Source: Amycolatopsis sulphurea
GTDB lineage: Bacteria > Actinomycetota > Actinomycetes > Mycobacteriales > Pseudonocardiaceae
Reading direction: 5' to 3'
Assembly: GCF_002564045.1 (NCBI RefSeq)
Contig: NZ_PDJK01000002.1
Span: forward strand, 1,302,001-1,366,000
DNA length: 64,000 nt
The notes under the pieces are model-generated. The model was given only the letters and a program-made list of their open reading frames with translations. It was not told the DNA's origin and did not search any database. Both the position numbers and the translations under genes were made by a program. Positions within the stretch are counted from its first letter, which is position 1; each line of letters starts with the position of its first letter. Positions 44,330-52,218 of this stretch are shown here, piece by piece.

Positions 44330-45115
44330 ATGAGTAACGAGGAGAAGGCGGCCGCGGCCGTCATCGCCGAGCGGACCGGCCTGGAGCGGCACGACATCGC
44401 AGTGGTGCTCGGCTCGGGCTGGCGCCCGGCCGCGGACGTGATCGGAACCGCCGAAGCGGAGATCCCGTTCGACGACCTGCCGGGCTTCACCGCTCCCGGC
44501 GCACTCGGCCACGGCGGCACCGTGCGGTCGCTGCGGATCGGCGACAAGCGTGCGCTGATCCTGCTCGGCCGCACGCACTTCTACGAAGGCAAGGGCATCG
44601 ACCCGGTGGTGCAGAACGTGCGCACGGCCGCCGCCGCGGGCGTGCGCACGGTGCTGCTGACCAACGCGGCCGGCGGGCTGCGCGAGGGCATGAGCGTGGG
44701 CCAGCCGGTGCTGATCTCCGATCACCTCAACCTGACCGCGCGCTCCCCCCTCGTCGGCGCGAACTTCGTCGACCTGACCGATCTGTACGCGGTGCGGCTG
44801 CGGAAGCTGGCCAAAGACATCGATGGGTCGCTGGAAGAGGGCGTGTACGCCGGGCTGACCGGCCCGCACTTCGAAACGCCCGCCGAAATCCGGATGCTGC
44901 GCACGCTGGGTGCGGACCTGGTCGGCATGTCGACGGTGCTGGAAGCGATCGCGGCCCGCGCGGCCGGACTCGAGGTGTTCGGCCTTTCGCTGGTCACGAA
45001 TCTGGCCGCGGGCATGACCGGGGAACCGCTGAACCACGAAGAGGTACTCGAAGCGGGCCATCAGTCGGCGACCCGGATGGGCTCGCTGCTGAAGGAACTC
45101 GTCGCCCGCGCCTGA
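44330..45115 (+). CDS. deoD: Purine-nucleoside phosphorylase
   Basis: The 261-residue trimeric-type PNP has [13 protein letters not shown] (phosphate loop), [45 protein letters not shown] and [10 protein letters not shown], ending with the purine-site [12 protein letters not shown]. It splits purine (deoxy)nucleosides with phosphate to base plus (deoxy)ribose-1-phosphate. It is close to a phosphosugar mutase (46375) and, further on, upp and deoC, a salvage neighbourhood conserved in actinobacteria. ATG 44330 is the clear start. Confidence 0.94.
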   Translation: MSNEEKAAAAVIAERTGLERHDIAVVLGSGWRPAADVIGTAEAEIPFDDLPGFTAPGALGHGGTVRSLRIGDKRALILLGRTHFYEGKGIDPVVQNVRTAAAAGVRTVLLTNAAGGLREGMSVGQPVLISDHLNLTARSPLVGANFVDLTDLYAVRLRKLAKDIDGSLEEGVYAGLTGPHFETPAEIRMLRTLGADLVGMSTVLEAIAARAAGLEVFGLSLVTNLAAGMTGEPLNHEEVLEAGHQSATRMGSLLKELVARA

Positions 45116-45119
45116 CCCA

Positions 45120-45159
45120 CGCGGTCCGGCCCCGGCTCGGTGCCGGGGCCAGAACCGCG
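45120..45159. terminator. Bidirectional terminator hairpin
   Basis: A 9-bp GC stem (GGCCCCGGC with GCCGGGGCC, 5-nt loop), extended by GCGGT/ACCGC, fills the 44-bp gap between the convergent PNP and glycosyltransferase stops. Confidence 0.8.
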
Positions 45160-46314
45160 TCAGGCGAACTGCGGCAGCTGCGTCACGACCTCTTCCGGCG
45201 ACGGCATACCCGCGACCTCCTCGGCCACCTTGCGCACGAGGTCGGCCACCGAAGTGTCGGTGAGCAGCCGTTTTGCGTTGTCCCGCACCGTTTCCGCGGT
45301 CATTTCGTCCTTGATCAGGCGGCTGCCCAGCCCAGCGTGGGTCACGGCTTCGGCATTGCTGAACTGGTCCGCGCCCTGCGGCAGCACCAGCTGCGGGACC
45401 CCGGCCGCCAGCGCGCTCATGGTCGTACCGCTTCCGCCGTGATGCACCACCAGGTCGACGTGCGGCAGCAGCTCCGACTGCGGCAGCCACGCCTCGAGCC
45501 GCACATTCGGGGGAACCTCACCGAGTTCGGCGACCTTCACCGCCGGTCCGGTGGCCACGAGCACGTTCACCTCCAGCGAGGCCAGGCCCTGTATGGCGGC
45601 GGTCAGCAGGTGGGCTTGGCTCATCGGGGTGGTGCCCAGCGTCAGGTACACGAGCGGACGCCCGCGGTCCCGGCCGGCCACCCCGGCCGGCAGCTCGCCC
45701 GGCTCGCTCCAGCCAGTCGGCCGCATCGACAGCCGCCGCGCGCTGGCCAGGAACGCCGGGTCCTGCAGAGACGGCGGGCAGATGTCCACGAACGGCTTAC
45801 CCCAGCCCAGCTGCGGATCCCCGGTCAGCCCATGTTCCGAGCCGGCCGCGCAGAAGCGCTCCCGGACCTCCGTCGCCCTTTCGTCGTTCATGGCGACCCT
45901 TCCGTAGCCATGACAGATAGCCGGCACCCCAGTGGTGTGCGCGGCGAACAACCCGCCCGGGTTGGAGATCTCGTACACCACGAGATCCGGACGACGCTGC
46001 TCGATCAGCGGTACCAGGTCGGCCATGAACAGCTCCGGCAGCACCTGGCCGAACATACGGCCGATGGCCGGCCACATCTCCTCCAGCGGAACCTCGCCCT
46101 GGGACCGGTTTTCGCTGGCGAACGCCCGCTGGACCGCGTCCTTGAGGCTGATCCCGGCCGAAGCGGCTTCGAGGCCCGCGTTGCCCAGCGTCGGGTGGAA
46201 CTCGTCAGCCGTCGCGAAAACGACTTCGTGCCCGGCGTCGCGGGCGGCGACTGCGAGCGGCAGCAGTGGGTAAAGGTGCCCTGGTGAGGCCAATGAGGTG
46301 AAAACCAATCGCAT
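45160..46314 (-). CDS. UGT/macrolide-type glycosyltransferase
   Basis: The 384-residue GT-B enzyme of family GT1 style has an N-terminal MRLVFTSLASPGHLYPLLPL and the C-terminal nucleotide-sugar signature VVHHGGSGTTMSALAAGVPQ, LPQGADQFSNAEAV. Members glycosylate macrolides, polyphenols or lipids using NDP-sugars; some inactivate antibiotics by glycosylation. It is a single-gene unit with no biosynthetic genes around, so detoxification or decoration of a small molecule is the cautious reading. ATG 46314 begins the conserved first strand. Confidence 0.88.
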   Translation of the reverse strand: MRLVFTSLASPGHLYPLLPLAVAARDAGHEVVFATADEFHPTLGNAGLEAASAGISLKDAVQRAFASENRSQGEVPLEEMWPAIGRMFGQVLPELFMADLVPLIEQRRPDLVVYEISNPGGLFAAHTTGVPAICHGYGRVAMNDERATEVRERFCAAGSEHGLTGDPQLGWGKPFVDICPPSLQDPAFLASARRLSMRPTGWSEPGELPAGVAGRDRGRPLVYLTLGTTPMSQAHLLTAAIQGLASLEVNVLVATGPAVKVAELGEVPPNVRLEAWLPQSELLPHVDLVVHHGGSGTTMSALAAGVPQLVLPQGADQFSNAEAVTHAGLGSRLIKDEMTAETVRDNAKRLLTDTSVADLVRKVAEEVAGMPSPEEVVTQLPQFA

Positions 46315-46374
46315 TCTTCGAGCGTAGCGAAAACACACCCCGAAGATCAGGTTCTCCGCCGTTAGGCTGAGCCG

Positions 46375-48006
46375 GTGCCGAACACACTTCCCGCCGAACT
46401 GCGAGCCGCTGCCGAACGCTGGATCGACGGCGATCCGGACCCCGCCTCCCGCGCGGAGCTGGCGAGAATCCTGGCCCGCGCGACCGGCCAGGAGCCCGGG
46501 GCGGCCGGGGAACTCGCCGACCGGATGGCCGGGCCACTGGAGTTCGGCACCGCGGGCCTGCGCGGACCGGTGCGGGCGGGGCCGAACGGCATGAACGTCG
46601 CGGTGGTCACGCGGACCACCGCCGGCGTGGCCACCTGGCTGACCGCACACGGACACGCGGGCGGGGTGGTCGTGCTCGGCCGCGATGCCCGGCACGGTTC
46701 GGAGGACTTCGCCACCGCGGCAGCGGAAGTGCTCACCGCTGCCGGATTCGTGGTAAAAGTCCTGCCGAAGCCGCTGCCGACGCCGTTGCTGGCCTACTCC
46801 GTGCGGCACTACCGAGCGGTGGCCGGGATTCAGATCACTGCGTCGCACAATCCACCTGCGGACAACGGATACAAGCTCTACGACGAGACCGGCGGCCAGA
46901 TCGTGCCCCCGACGGACGGCGAGATCGAGCAGGCCATTCAGGTCGCCCCCGCCGCGGCGGACGTGCCACGCGCCGCAGGTGCGGAAATCGTCGACCCGTC
47001 TGCGGCATACCTGGACGAAGTGGCCGCGCTTTCCCCCGGCACCACGCGGAGCCTGCGGATCGCGGCCACCGCGCTGCACGGCGTCGGCGCAGAAACGCTG
47101 CGTGCGGCCCTGCACCGGGCCGGCTTCACGGACCTGCATCTGGTTACCGAGCAAGCCGAACCGGACGCCGATTTCCCCACCGTGTCGTTCCCGAACCCGG
47201 AGGAACCCGGCGCCACCGACCTGCTGCTGACCCTGGCGTCCACAGTGGACGCAGACCTGGCGGTGGCGCTGGACCCGGACGCGGACCGGTGCGCGCTCGG
47301 CGTGCGCACCCCGGGCGGGGAATGGCGGATGCTGCGCGGCGACGAGACCGGCGTCCTGCTCGGCGCACATCTACTGTCCACAACGGACAGTACAGATCCG
47401 CTGGTCGCCACCACGATCGTGTCCTCCTCTCTGCTCGGCGAGCTGGCGAAGGAGAGCGGTGCCCGGTACGCCGAGACGCTGACCGGGTTCAAATGGCTGG
47501 CCCGGGCGGGTGCCGGGCTGATCTTCGCCTACGAAGAGGCACTCGGACTGTGCGTGAACCCCGGTTTCGTACGGGACAAGGACGGCATCGCGGCCGCCGT
47601 CGTGGCCGCCGGGCTGGCGGCCGGCCTCAAGGCGGAGGGCCGCACCCCGCTGGACGTCCTCGACGACCTCGCCCGCCGGCACGGGGTGCACCTCACCGAC
47701 CAGGTTTCCTTGCGGGTCACCGATCTGGCCGTCCGCGGCCGGCTGATGACCGCGATGCGCGCCGACCCACCGGCCACCCTCGGCGGTGTCCCCGTGACCC
47801 TGGAGGACCTCCTCCCGGACGCCGACGTGCTCCGGCTGCATGGGGACGGCGTGCGGGTGGTCGTCCGGCCCTCGGGCACGGAACCGAAGCTCAAGGCGTA
47901 CCTGCAGGTGGTCACCCCGGTCCGGGGCGAACTGGCCGAGGCCCGCGACCGGGCCGGGGTGCTGCTCGGCGCCGTCCGAAAGGAGATCACCGCCCTCCTG
48001 CGGTGA
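46375..48006 (+). CDS. pmmB: Phosphohexomutase (phosphoglucomutase/phosphomannomutase, PmmB type)
   Basis: The 543-residue alpha-D-phosphohexomutase has an N-terminal substrate loop MAGPLEFGTAGLRGPVRAG, the phosphoserine loop IQITASHNPPADNGYK, metal loop ALDPDADRCALG, sugar loop FAYEEALGLCVNP and the C-terminal phosphate site RPSGTEPKLKAYLQV. It interconverts hexose or pentose 1- and 6(5)-phosphates; near PNP it may act on ribose-1-phosphate. GTG 46375 is the start. The layout deoD-pmmB-upp matches mycobacteria, with the glycosyltransferase gene inserted here. Confidence 0.92.
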   Translation: MPNTLPAELRAAAERWIDGDPDPASRAELARILARATGQEPGAAGELADRMAGPLEFGTAGLRGPVRAGPNGMNVAVVTRTTAGVATWLTAHGHAGGVVVLGRDARHGSEDFATAAAEVLTAAGFVVKVLPKPLPTPLLAYSVRHYRAVAGIQITASHNPPADNGYKLYDETGGQIVPPTDGEIEQAIQVAPAAADVPRAAGAEIVDPSAAYLDEVAALSPGTTRSLRIAATALHGVGAETLRAALHRAGFTDLHLVTEQAEPDADFPTVSFPNPEEPGATDLLLTLASTVDADLAVALDPDADRCALGVRTPGGEWRMLRGDETGVLLGAHLLSTTDSTDPLVATTIVSSSLLGELAKESGARYAETLTGFKWLARAGAGLIFAYEEALGLCVNPGFVRDKDGIAAAVVAAGLAAGLKAEGRTPLDVLDDLARRHGVHLTDQVSLRVTDLAVRGRLMTAMRADPPATLGGVPVTLEDLLPDADVLRLHGDGVRVVVRPSGTEPKLKAYLQVVTPVRGELAEARDRAGVLLGAVRKEITALLR

Positions 48007-48044
48007 CGGATGCGCTGTCGCGCAACCGATGGCAGGCTGCGAAC

Positions 48045-48494
48045 ATGCCAACGCTGCTGATCGTGCACCACACGCCGTCGCCCGCCATGCAGGCGATGTT
48101 CGAGGCCGCACTGGCCGGCGCGAAGCACCCGGACATCGAGGGCGTCGATGTCGTGCGGCGGGCCGCGCTCGGCGCGACGGCTGCGGACGTGCTGGCCGCG
48201 GACGGCTACCTTCTGGGCACCCCGGCGAACCTCGGCAGCATGAGCGGCGCGTTGAAGCATTTCTTCGACACCATCTACTACCCGTGCCTCGACGCGACTC
48301 AGGGCCGACCGTTCGGTGCCTACGTGCACGGCAACAACGACACTTCGGGCACCGTCCGCCAGCTCGACGCCATCACCACCGGGCTGGGCTGGCAACGCGT
48401 GGCCGCTCCGGTCCTGGTCACCGGCGAACCGGGCAAAGCCGAACTGGCGGCGCTCACCGAATTGGGCGGCACCCTCGCGGCGACCCTCATGTGA
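48045..48494 (+). CDS. Flavodoxin-like NAD(P)H-dependent oxidoreductase
   Basis: The 149-residue protein has a flavodoxin fold: LLIVHHTPSPAMQAMFEA (FMN phosphate loop), ADGYLLGTPANLGSMSGALK (FMN loop), GAYVHGNNDTSGTVRQL. It resembles small WrbA/NAD(P)H-flavin reductases. It starts at ATG 48045, 38 bp after the mutase, and may be co-transcribed. The stop codon lies inside an 11-bp inverted repeat (48486-48530). Confidence 0.8.
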   Translation: MPTLLIVHHTPSPAMQAMFEAALAGAKHPDIEGVDVVRRAALGATAADVLAADGYLLGTPANLGSMSGALKHFFDTIYYPCLDATQGRPFGAYVHGNNDTSGTVRQLDAITTGLGWQRVAAPVLVTGEPGKAELAALTELGGTLAATLM

Positions 48495-48530
48495 GCCTCC
48501 CTCATGGGAGCCTCAGTCCGCTCACATGAG
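48486..48530 (+). terminator. Hairpin spanning the oxidoreductase stop
   Basis: CTCATGTGAGC (48486-48496) is exactly inverted as GCTCACATGAG (48520-48530), with a loop of 23 nt that itself contains CTCCCTCATGGGAG. The stop codon lies in the left arm. It is probably the transcript end. Confidence 0.6.
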
Positions 48531-48577
48531 CAGCAACCGTGGTGCCGCCGGAAATCGCCCGGGCCGGAAAAGTAAAG

Positions 48578-48622
48578 GGGCCTGTCACCGGAAGCCCTGG
48601 GGGTCGACCTCCGGCAACAGGC
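48578..48622. other. Second stem-loop in the 48.5-48.8 kb gap
   Basis: GGCCTGTCACCGGA pairs with TCCGGCAACAGGCC (12 of 14) over a 17-nt loop. It lies in a 312-bp gap between the oxidoreductase and the TetR gene. It could be a second terminator or a small structured RNA. No other feature is seen in the gap except the operator at 48759. Confidence 0.4.
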
Positions 48623-48758
48623 CAGGTCAAGGGATCGCTGCGAGGCGTTCAACCTTGACTGATGCCAGAGTACTACAAAGTGTCGATCATGACGAGCGGC
48701 TGAGCCCCGAAATTCCGGAAAGACATCCGAATTCCCACCGGTGCCTTGCGCGCACTCG

Positions 48759-48772
48759 ATACACGGGTGTAT
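48759..48772. promoter_or_regulatory. Candidate operator of the TetR regulator
   Basis: ATACAC-GG-GTGTAT, a 6-2-6 inverted repeat, lies 35 bp before the TetR start. Size and position fit an autoregulatory TetR-family site controlling the TetR/FAD-dehydrogenase/hydrolase operon. Confidence 0.5.
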
Positions 48773-48806
48773 TCAGTACAGAAAAGTATTGAAATGGGGG
48801 AGTCAC

Positions 48807-49436
48807 GTGATGCCGGCACCGCCCGCCGGCCGGGTACCGCGCCGTCGTGCCGAGACCCGCCGCCGGCTACTCGAAGCGGCACTCCTGGTATTCGCCGAGG
48901 AGGGCTTCGGACGGTCCACAGTGGAGCAAGTATGCGAGCGCGCGGGATACACGCGGGGCGCCTTCTACTCCAATTTCGCCTCACTGGACGAGCTGTTCCT
49001 GGCCATGTGGGAACGCCGTTCGGCCGAGCTGATCGCCGGGCTGCGCACCGCCTTCGAACGCACCGAGGCCCAGGGGGTGCACACCGTCCGGGATGTGGTC
49101 GAGCACCTGCTGCCCGCGATTCCGCTGGACGATGTCTGGTACCGCGTCAGCGCCGAGTTCACCACCCACGCCCTGCGCCATCCCGCGCTGCGCCAGGTGA
49201 TGACCACCCGCGAGGAGGCGATCGCCGGCGCGCTGATGCCGTTCCTCGAAGGGCTGCTCGCCCGGATCGGCCGCACGGTGCCGGACCGGGTCGCGCTCGG
49301 CCAGGCGCTCATCGCGGTGCACGACGGGACCATGGTGCAATGTCTGATGGAACCGGACAATTCGCGCATCCGGCAACGGCGCGCGGAACTCGCCGTGCAC
49401 GTGCTGACGGCCTACAGCGAAGGAGACCGGGGATGA
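48807..49436 (+). CDS. TetR-family transcriptional regulator
   Basis: The 209-residue protein has the TetR HTH at about 10-60: RRAETRRRLLEAALLVFAEE, VEQVCERAGYTRGAFYSNFA. A helical ligand domain follows. GTG 48807 or ATG 48810 follows GGGGGAG. Its stop overlaps the FAD-dehydrogenase start (ATGA), so it is probably the local repressor of the three-gene operon. Confidence 0.88.
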   Translation: MMPAPPAGRVPRRRAETRRRLLEAALLVFAEEGFGRSTVEQVCERAGYTRGAFYSNFASLDELFLAMWERRSAELIAGLRTAFERTEAQGVHTVRDVVEHLLPAIPLDDVWYRVSAEFTTHALRHPALRQVMTTREEAIAGALMPFLEGLLARIGRTVPDRVALGQALIAVHDGTMVQCLMEPDNSRIRQRRAELAVHVLTAYSEGDRG

Positions 49437-51091
49437 CGTTCAAACCCGACGTGATCGTGGTCGGCGCGGGTCTGGCCGGCCTCGTCGCCACCCACGAGCT
49501 GGTCCGGGCCGGGCGCCGGGTGCTCGTGCTGGACCAGGAGAACCGGGCCAACCTCGGCGGGCAGGCGTTCTGGTCGCTGGGCGGGCTGTTTTTCGTGGAC
49601 AGCCCGGAGCAGCGCAGGCTCGGCATCAAGGACTCCCACGGGCTGGCATTGCGCGACTGGCTCGATTCGGCCGGTTTCGACCGCGAGGACGAGGACTTGT
49701 GGGCACGCCGCTGGGCGGAGGCATACGTGCGGTTCGCGGCCACGGAGAAGCGCCAGTACCTGTACGACCTCGGGCTGCGCGTGACCCCGATAGTCGGCTG
49801 GGCCGAGCGCGGTGGCGGGATGGCGGGCGGGCACGGCAACTCGGTGCCGCGGTTCCACCTCACCTGGGGAACCGGGCCCGAAGTGGTGCGCGTGTTCGCG
49901 GAACCGGTGCTGGACGGGGAACGCCGCGGTCTCGTGCAGTTCGCCTTCCGCCACCAGGTCGACGAGCTGGTGATCGAGGACGAGGTGGTGACCGGCGTAC
50001 GCGGCACCGTGCTGGTACCCAGCGAGCAGCCCCGCGGGGTCAAGTCGTCGCGGGAGAAGGCGGGCGAGTTCGAATTCCGCGCGAAGGCCGTGCTGGTGTC
50101 CTCCGGCGGGATCGGCCACAACCACGAACTGGTCCGGCGCAACTGGCCAGTCGAACGGCTGGGTCCGGTGCCGCGGACCATGATCCCCGGCGTGCCCGCC
50201 CACGTGGACGGCCGGATGATCGGCATCAGCGAGACCGCGGGCGCGCGCGTGGTCAACCGCGATCGGATGTGGCACTACACCGAGGGCCTGCACAACTGGG
50301 ACCCGATCTGGCCGGACCACGCCATCCGGATCATCCCCGGCCCGTCCTCGCTGTGGTTCGACGCGACCGGCGCCCGGCTGCCCGCCCCGGACTTCCCCGG
50401 CTTCGACACGAACCACACGCTCAAGACGATTCTGTCGACCGGGTACGACTATTCGTGGTTCGTGCTCACCCAGACCATCCTGGAGAAGGAGTTCATACTG
50501 TCCGGGTCCGAGCAGAACCCGGACATCACCGGGAAGAGCCTGCGCCGGACGCTGGCGAGCCGCGCGGCAAAGGGTGCACCCGGACCGGTCGACGCGTTCA
50601 AGCGCCACGGCGTGGATTTCGTGGTGGCCGACGACGTCCCCGCACTGGTCGAGGGCATGAACAAGCTCTCCCGCGGCCCCATACTGGACCCGGCGGAGCT
50701 GACCCGGCAGATCGTCGCGCGCGATCTGGAGGTGGGCAACCCGTACTCGAAGGACCTGCAGCTGATGGCCGTCGCGAACGCCCGCCGATTCGTCGGCGAC
50801 CGCGTCGCGCGCGTCGTGAAACCCCACCGCATCCTGGACCCGGCACACGGCCCGCTGATCGCCGTGCGGCTGAACATCCTGACCCGCAAGACCTTGGGCG
50901 GTATACAAACCGATCTGGACTCCCGCGCGCTGCGTACGGACGGTACGCCGTTGCCAGGCCTGTACGCAGCCGGAGAGGTCGCCGGATTCGGTGGCGGCGG
51001 CGTACACGGCTACAACGCACTCGAAGGCAGCTTCCTCGGCGGCTGCATCTTTTCCGGCCGAGCCGCCGGCCGCGCTATGGCGAAGGAGTGA
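49433..51091 (+). CDS. FAD-dependent dehydrogenase (fumarate reductase/ketosteroid dehydrogenase fold)
   Basis: The 552-residue flavoprotein has FAD-binding VIVVGAGLAGLVATHELVRA with VLVLDQENRANLGGQAFWSL, RAKAVLVSSGGIGHNH, and the C-terminal GLYAAGEVAGFGGGGVHGYN with LEGSFLGGCIFSGRAAGR. This is the architecture of the FAD_binding_2 family (fumarate reductase, 3-ketosteroid-delta1-dehydrogenase). The substrate is unknown; adjacent regulator and hydrolase suggest catabolism of a hydrophobic ketone or steroid-like compound. It overlaps both neighbours by 4 bp. Confidence 0.88.
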   Translation: MTFKPDVIVVGAGLAGLVATHELVRAGRRVLVLDQENRANLGGQAFWSLGGLFFVDSPEQRRLGIKDSHGLALRDWLDSAGFDREDEDLWARRWAEAYVRFAATEKRQYLYDLGLRVTPIVGWAERGGGMAGGHGNSVPRFHLTWGTGPEVVRVFAEPVLDGERRGLVQFAFRHQVDELVIEDEVVTGVRGTVLVPSEQPRGVKSSREKAGEFEFRAKAVLVSSGGIGHNHELVRRNWPVERLGPVPRTMIPGVPAHVDGRMIGISETAGARVVNRDRMWHYTEGLHNWDPIWPDHAIRIIPGPSSLWFDATGARLPAPDFPGFDTNHTLKTILSTGYDYSWFVLTQTILEKEFILSGSEQNPDITGKSLRRTLASRAAKGAPGPVDAFKRHGVDFVVADDVPALVEGMNKLSRGPILDPAELTRQIVARDLEVGNPYSKDLQLMAVANARRFVGDRVARVVKPHRILDPAHGPLIAVRLNILTRKTLGGIQTDLDSRALRTDGTPLPGLYAAGEVAGFGGGGVHGYNALEGSFLGGCIFSGRAAGRAMAKE

Positions 51092-51829
51092 ACGTCCTCG
51101 TCGAAGGTCCCAAAGACGCCCCGGCGTTGCTTCTGGTGCACGGCTTCTGCGGTTCGCTGCGTGGGTACGACCAGGTCGCCGAGCTACTGTCCGACCGGTT
51201 CCGGCTGATCCGCGCGGACCTGCGCGGCCACGGCCGGACCGGCGGGCACACCGGCCTCGACGCCCGTTCCCAAGCCCGCGCACTCGCGGACGCCGTACAC
51301 GGGTTTCCCCGAGCTGACCGCCGCCGGACATTCGTTCGGCGCAGACGTGGTACTGGAACTGGCAGCCCGCACGAGCGCCGTCACCCGAACTGTCCTCATT
51401 GGACAGGCACCAGACTACCGGCACGCCACTTTCCCGCCCGGACACGGACTTCTCGTCGCCCCAGGGGTGAGCACCGCCCTCCGGTCACTGGCCGCCTCAC
51501 CAGTCGTCGCAAGCGCCTTACGCCGAACCTCCCTACACCGGACGCGGGCCGACTTCGCCGCCACCAGCCCGCGAATGGCCCGCGTCGTCCTGACGGAACG
51601 ACGGCAACAGCTCGCCGAACGCCCGCTCGACAAGCAACTGCGCGTACCCACCCTGGTGATCCTCGGCAGCCGGGACCGGCTGTACGACCCCGTCTCGACC
51701 GCCGCCCGCTACCGGGCGGCCGGCGCTCGGGTGGCTGTGCTGCCGGGGGCCGGGCATTCACCGTTCGCCAGCCACCCCGCTCGGGTGGCCGAACTGCTGG
51801 CTTCGTGGGCTCTCGGGCGAACAGGGTGA
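51088..51829 (+). pseudogene. Alpha/beta hydrolase with a single-base frameshift
   Basis: GTG 51088 overlaps the dehydrogenase stop (GTGA) and reads VEGPKDAPALLLVHGFCGSL and LIRADLRGHGRTGGHTGLD. At about 51299-51303 (CACGGGTTTCCCC) the frame must gain one base to read GFPELTAAGHSFGADVVLEL (nucleophile motif GHSFG). It then runs to TGA 51829, ending with VLPGAGHSPFASHPA (catalytic His). One extra G in the GGG run explains it. It is either a recent pseudogene or an assembly error. The restored protein is about 246 residues. Confidence 0.75.
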
Positions 51830-52218
51830 CCTGCCTGTCGGCTGCGGACGTTTCGGCATTTGTGCTGCCGTGTCTGTGCTACCCGACTTGGCCATGATCA
51901 AGACGGGTCGATCAAGCACCGACACTGCCCCCGTCCGGCTGAGCCGCCGTCACGGCGGGTCGATCAACCCGCCTGTCACAACAGCCTCCGCACGCGGCAC
52001 CCGTACCAGCGCTGACCGGTTGGACCACGATCGAGACGAGTCGATCAACTCATCGACGGCAGCAGCCAACCGGCCAGCGACACCCGGCGCTGCTCTCACA
52101 ACGCCGAACCCCTGCCGAACCGCCGTCGTGACGAGGTTGACCGGCCCGTCCACCACAGCAGCTCCACGGACGGCACCCAGCGGTCACACCGGCCGGGTGC
52201 CGTCCGGCCGAACCACCG
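51830..52218. other. Gene-free gap with a short dispersed repeat
   Basis: No convincing gene is seen. Three copies of GTCGATCAA, each preceded by CGG or CGA, occur at about 51906, 51959 and 52040. Otherwise the sequence is Pro/Thr/Arg-rich frame noise without ribosome-binding sites. Confidence 0.45.

Noticed and set aside
43565..45490. Long minus-strand frame across the kinase and PNP genes
   Set aside because: Composition is frame-shadow (Arg/Gly/His-rich) and it lies opposite two clearly real genes.
45160..46314. Glycosyltransferase as part of a polyketide/macrolide cluster
   Set aside because: No polyketide synthase, deoxysugar or other biosynthetic genes occur around it; neighbours are nucleotide and sugar salvage genes.
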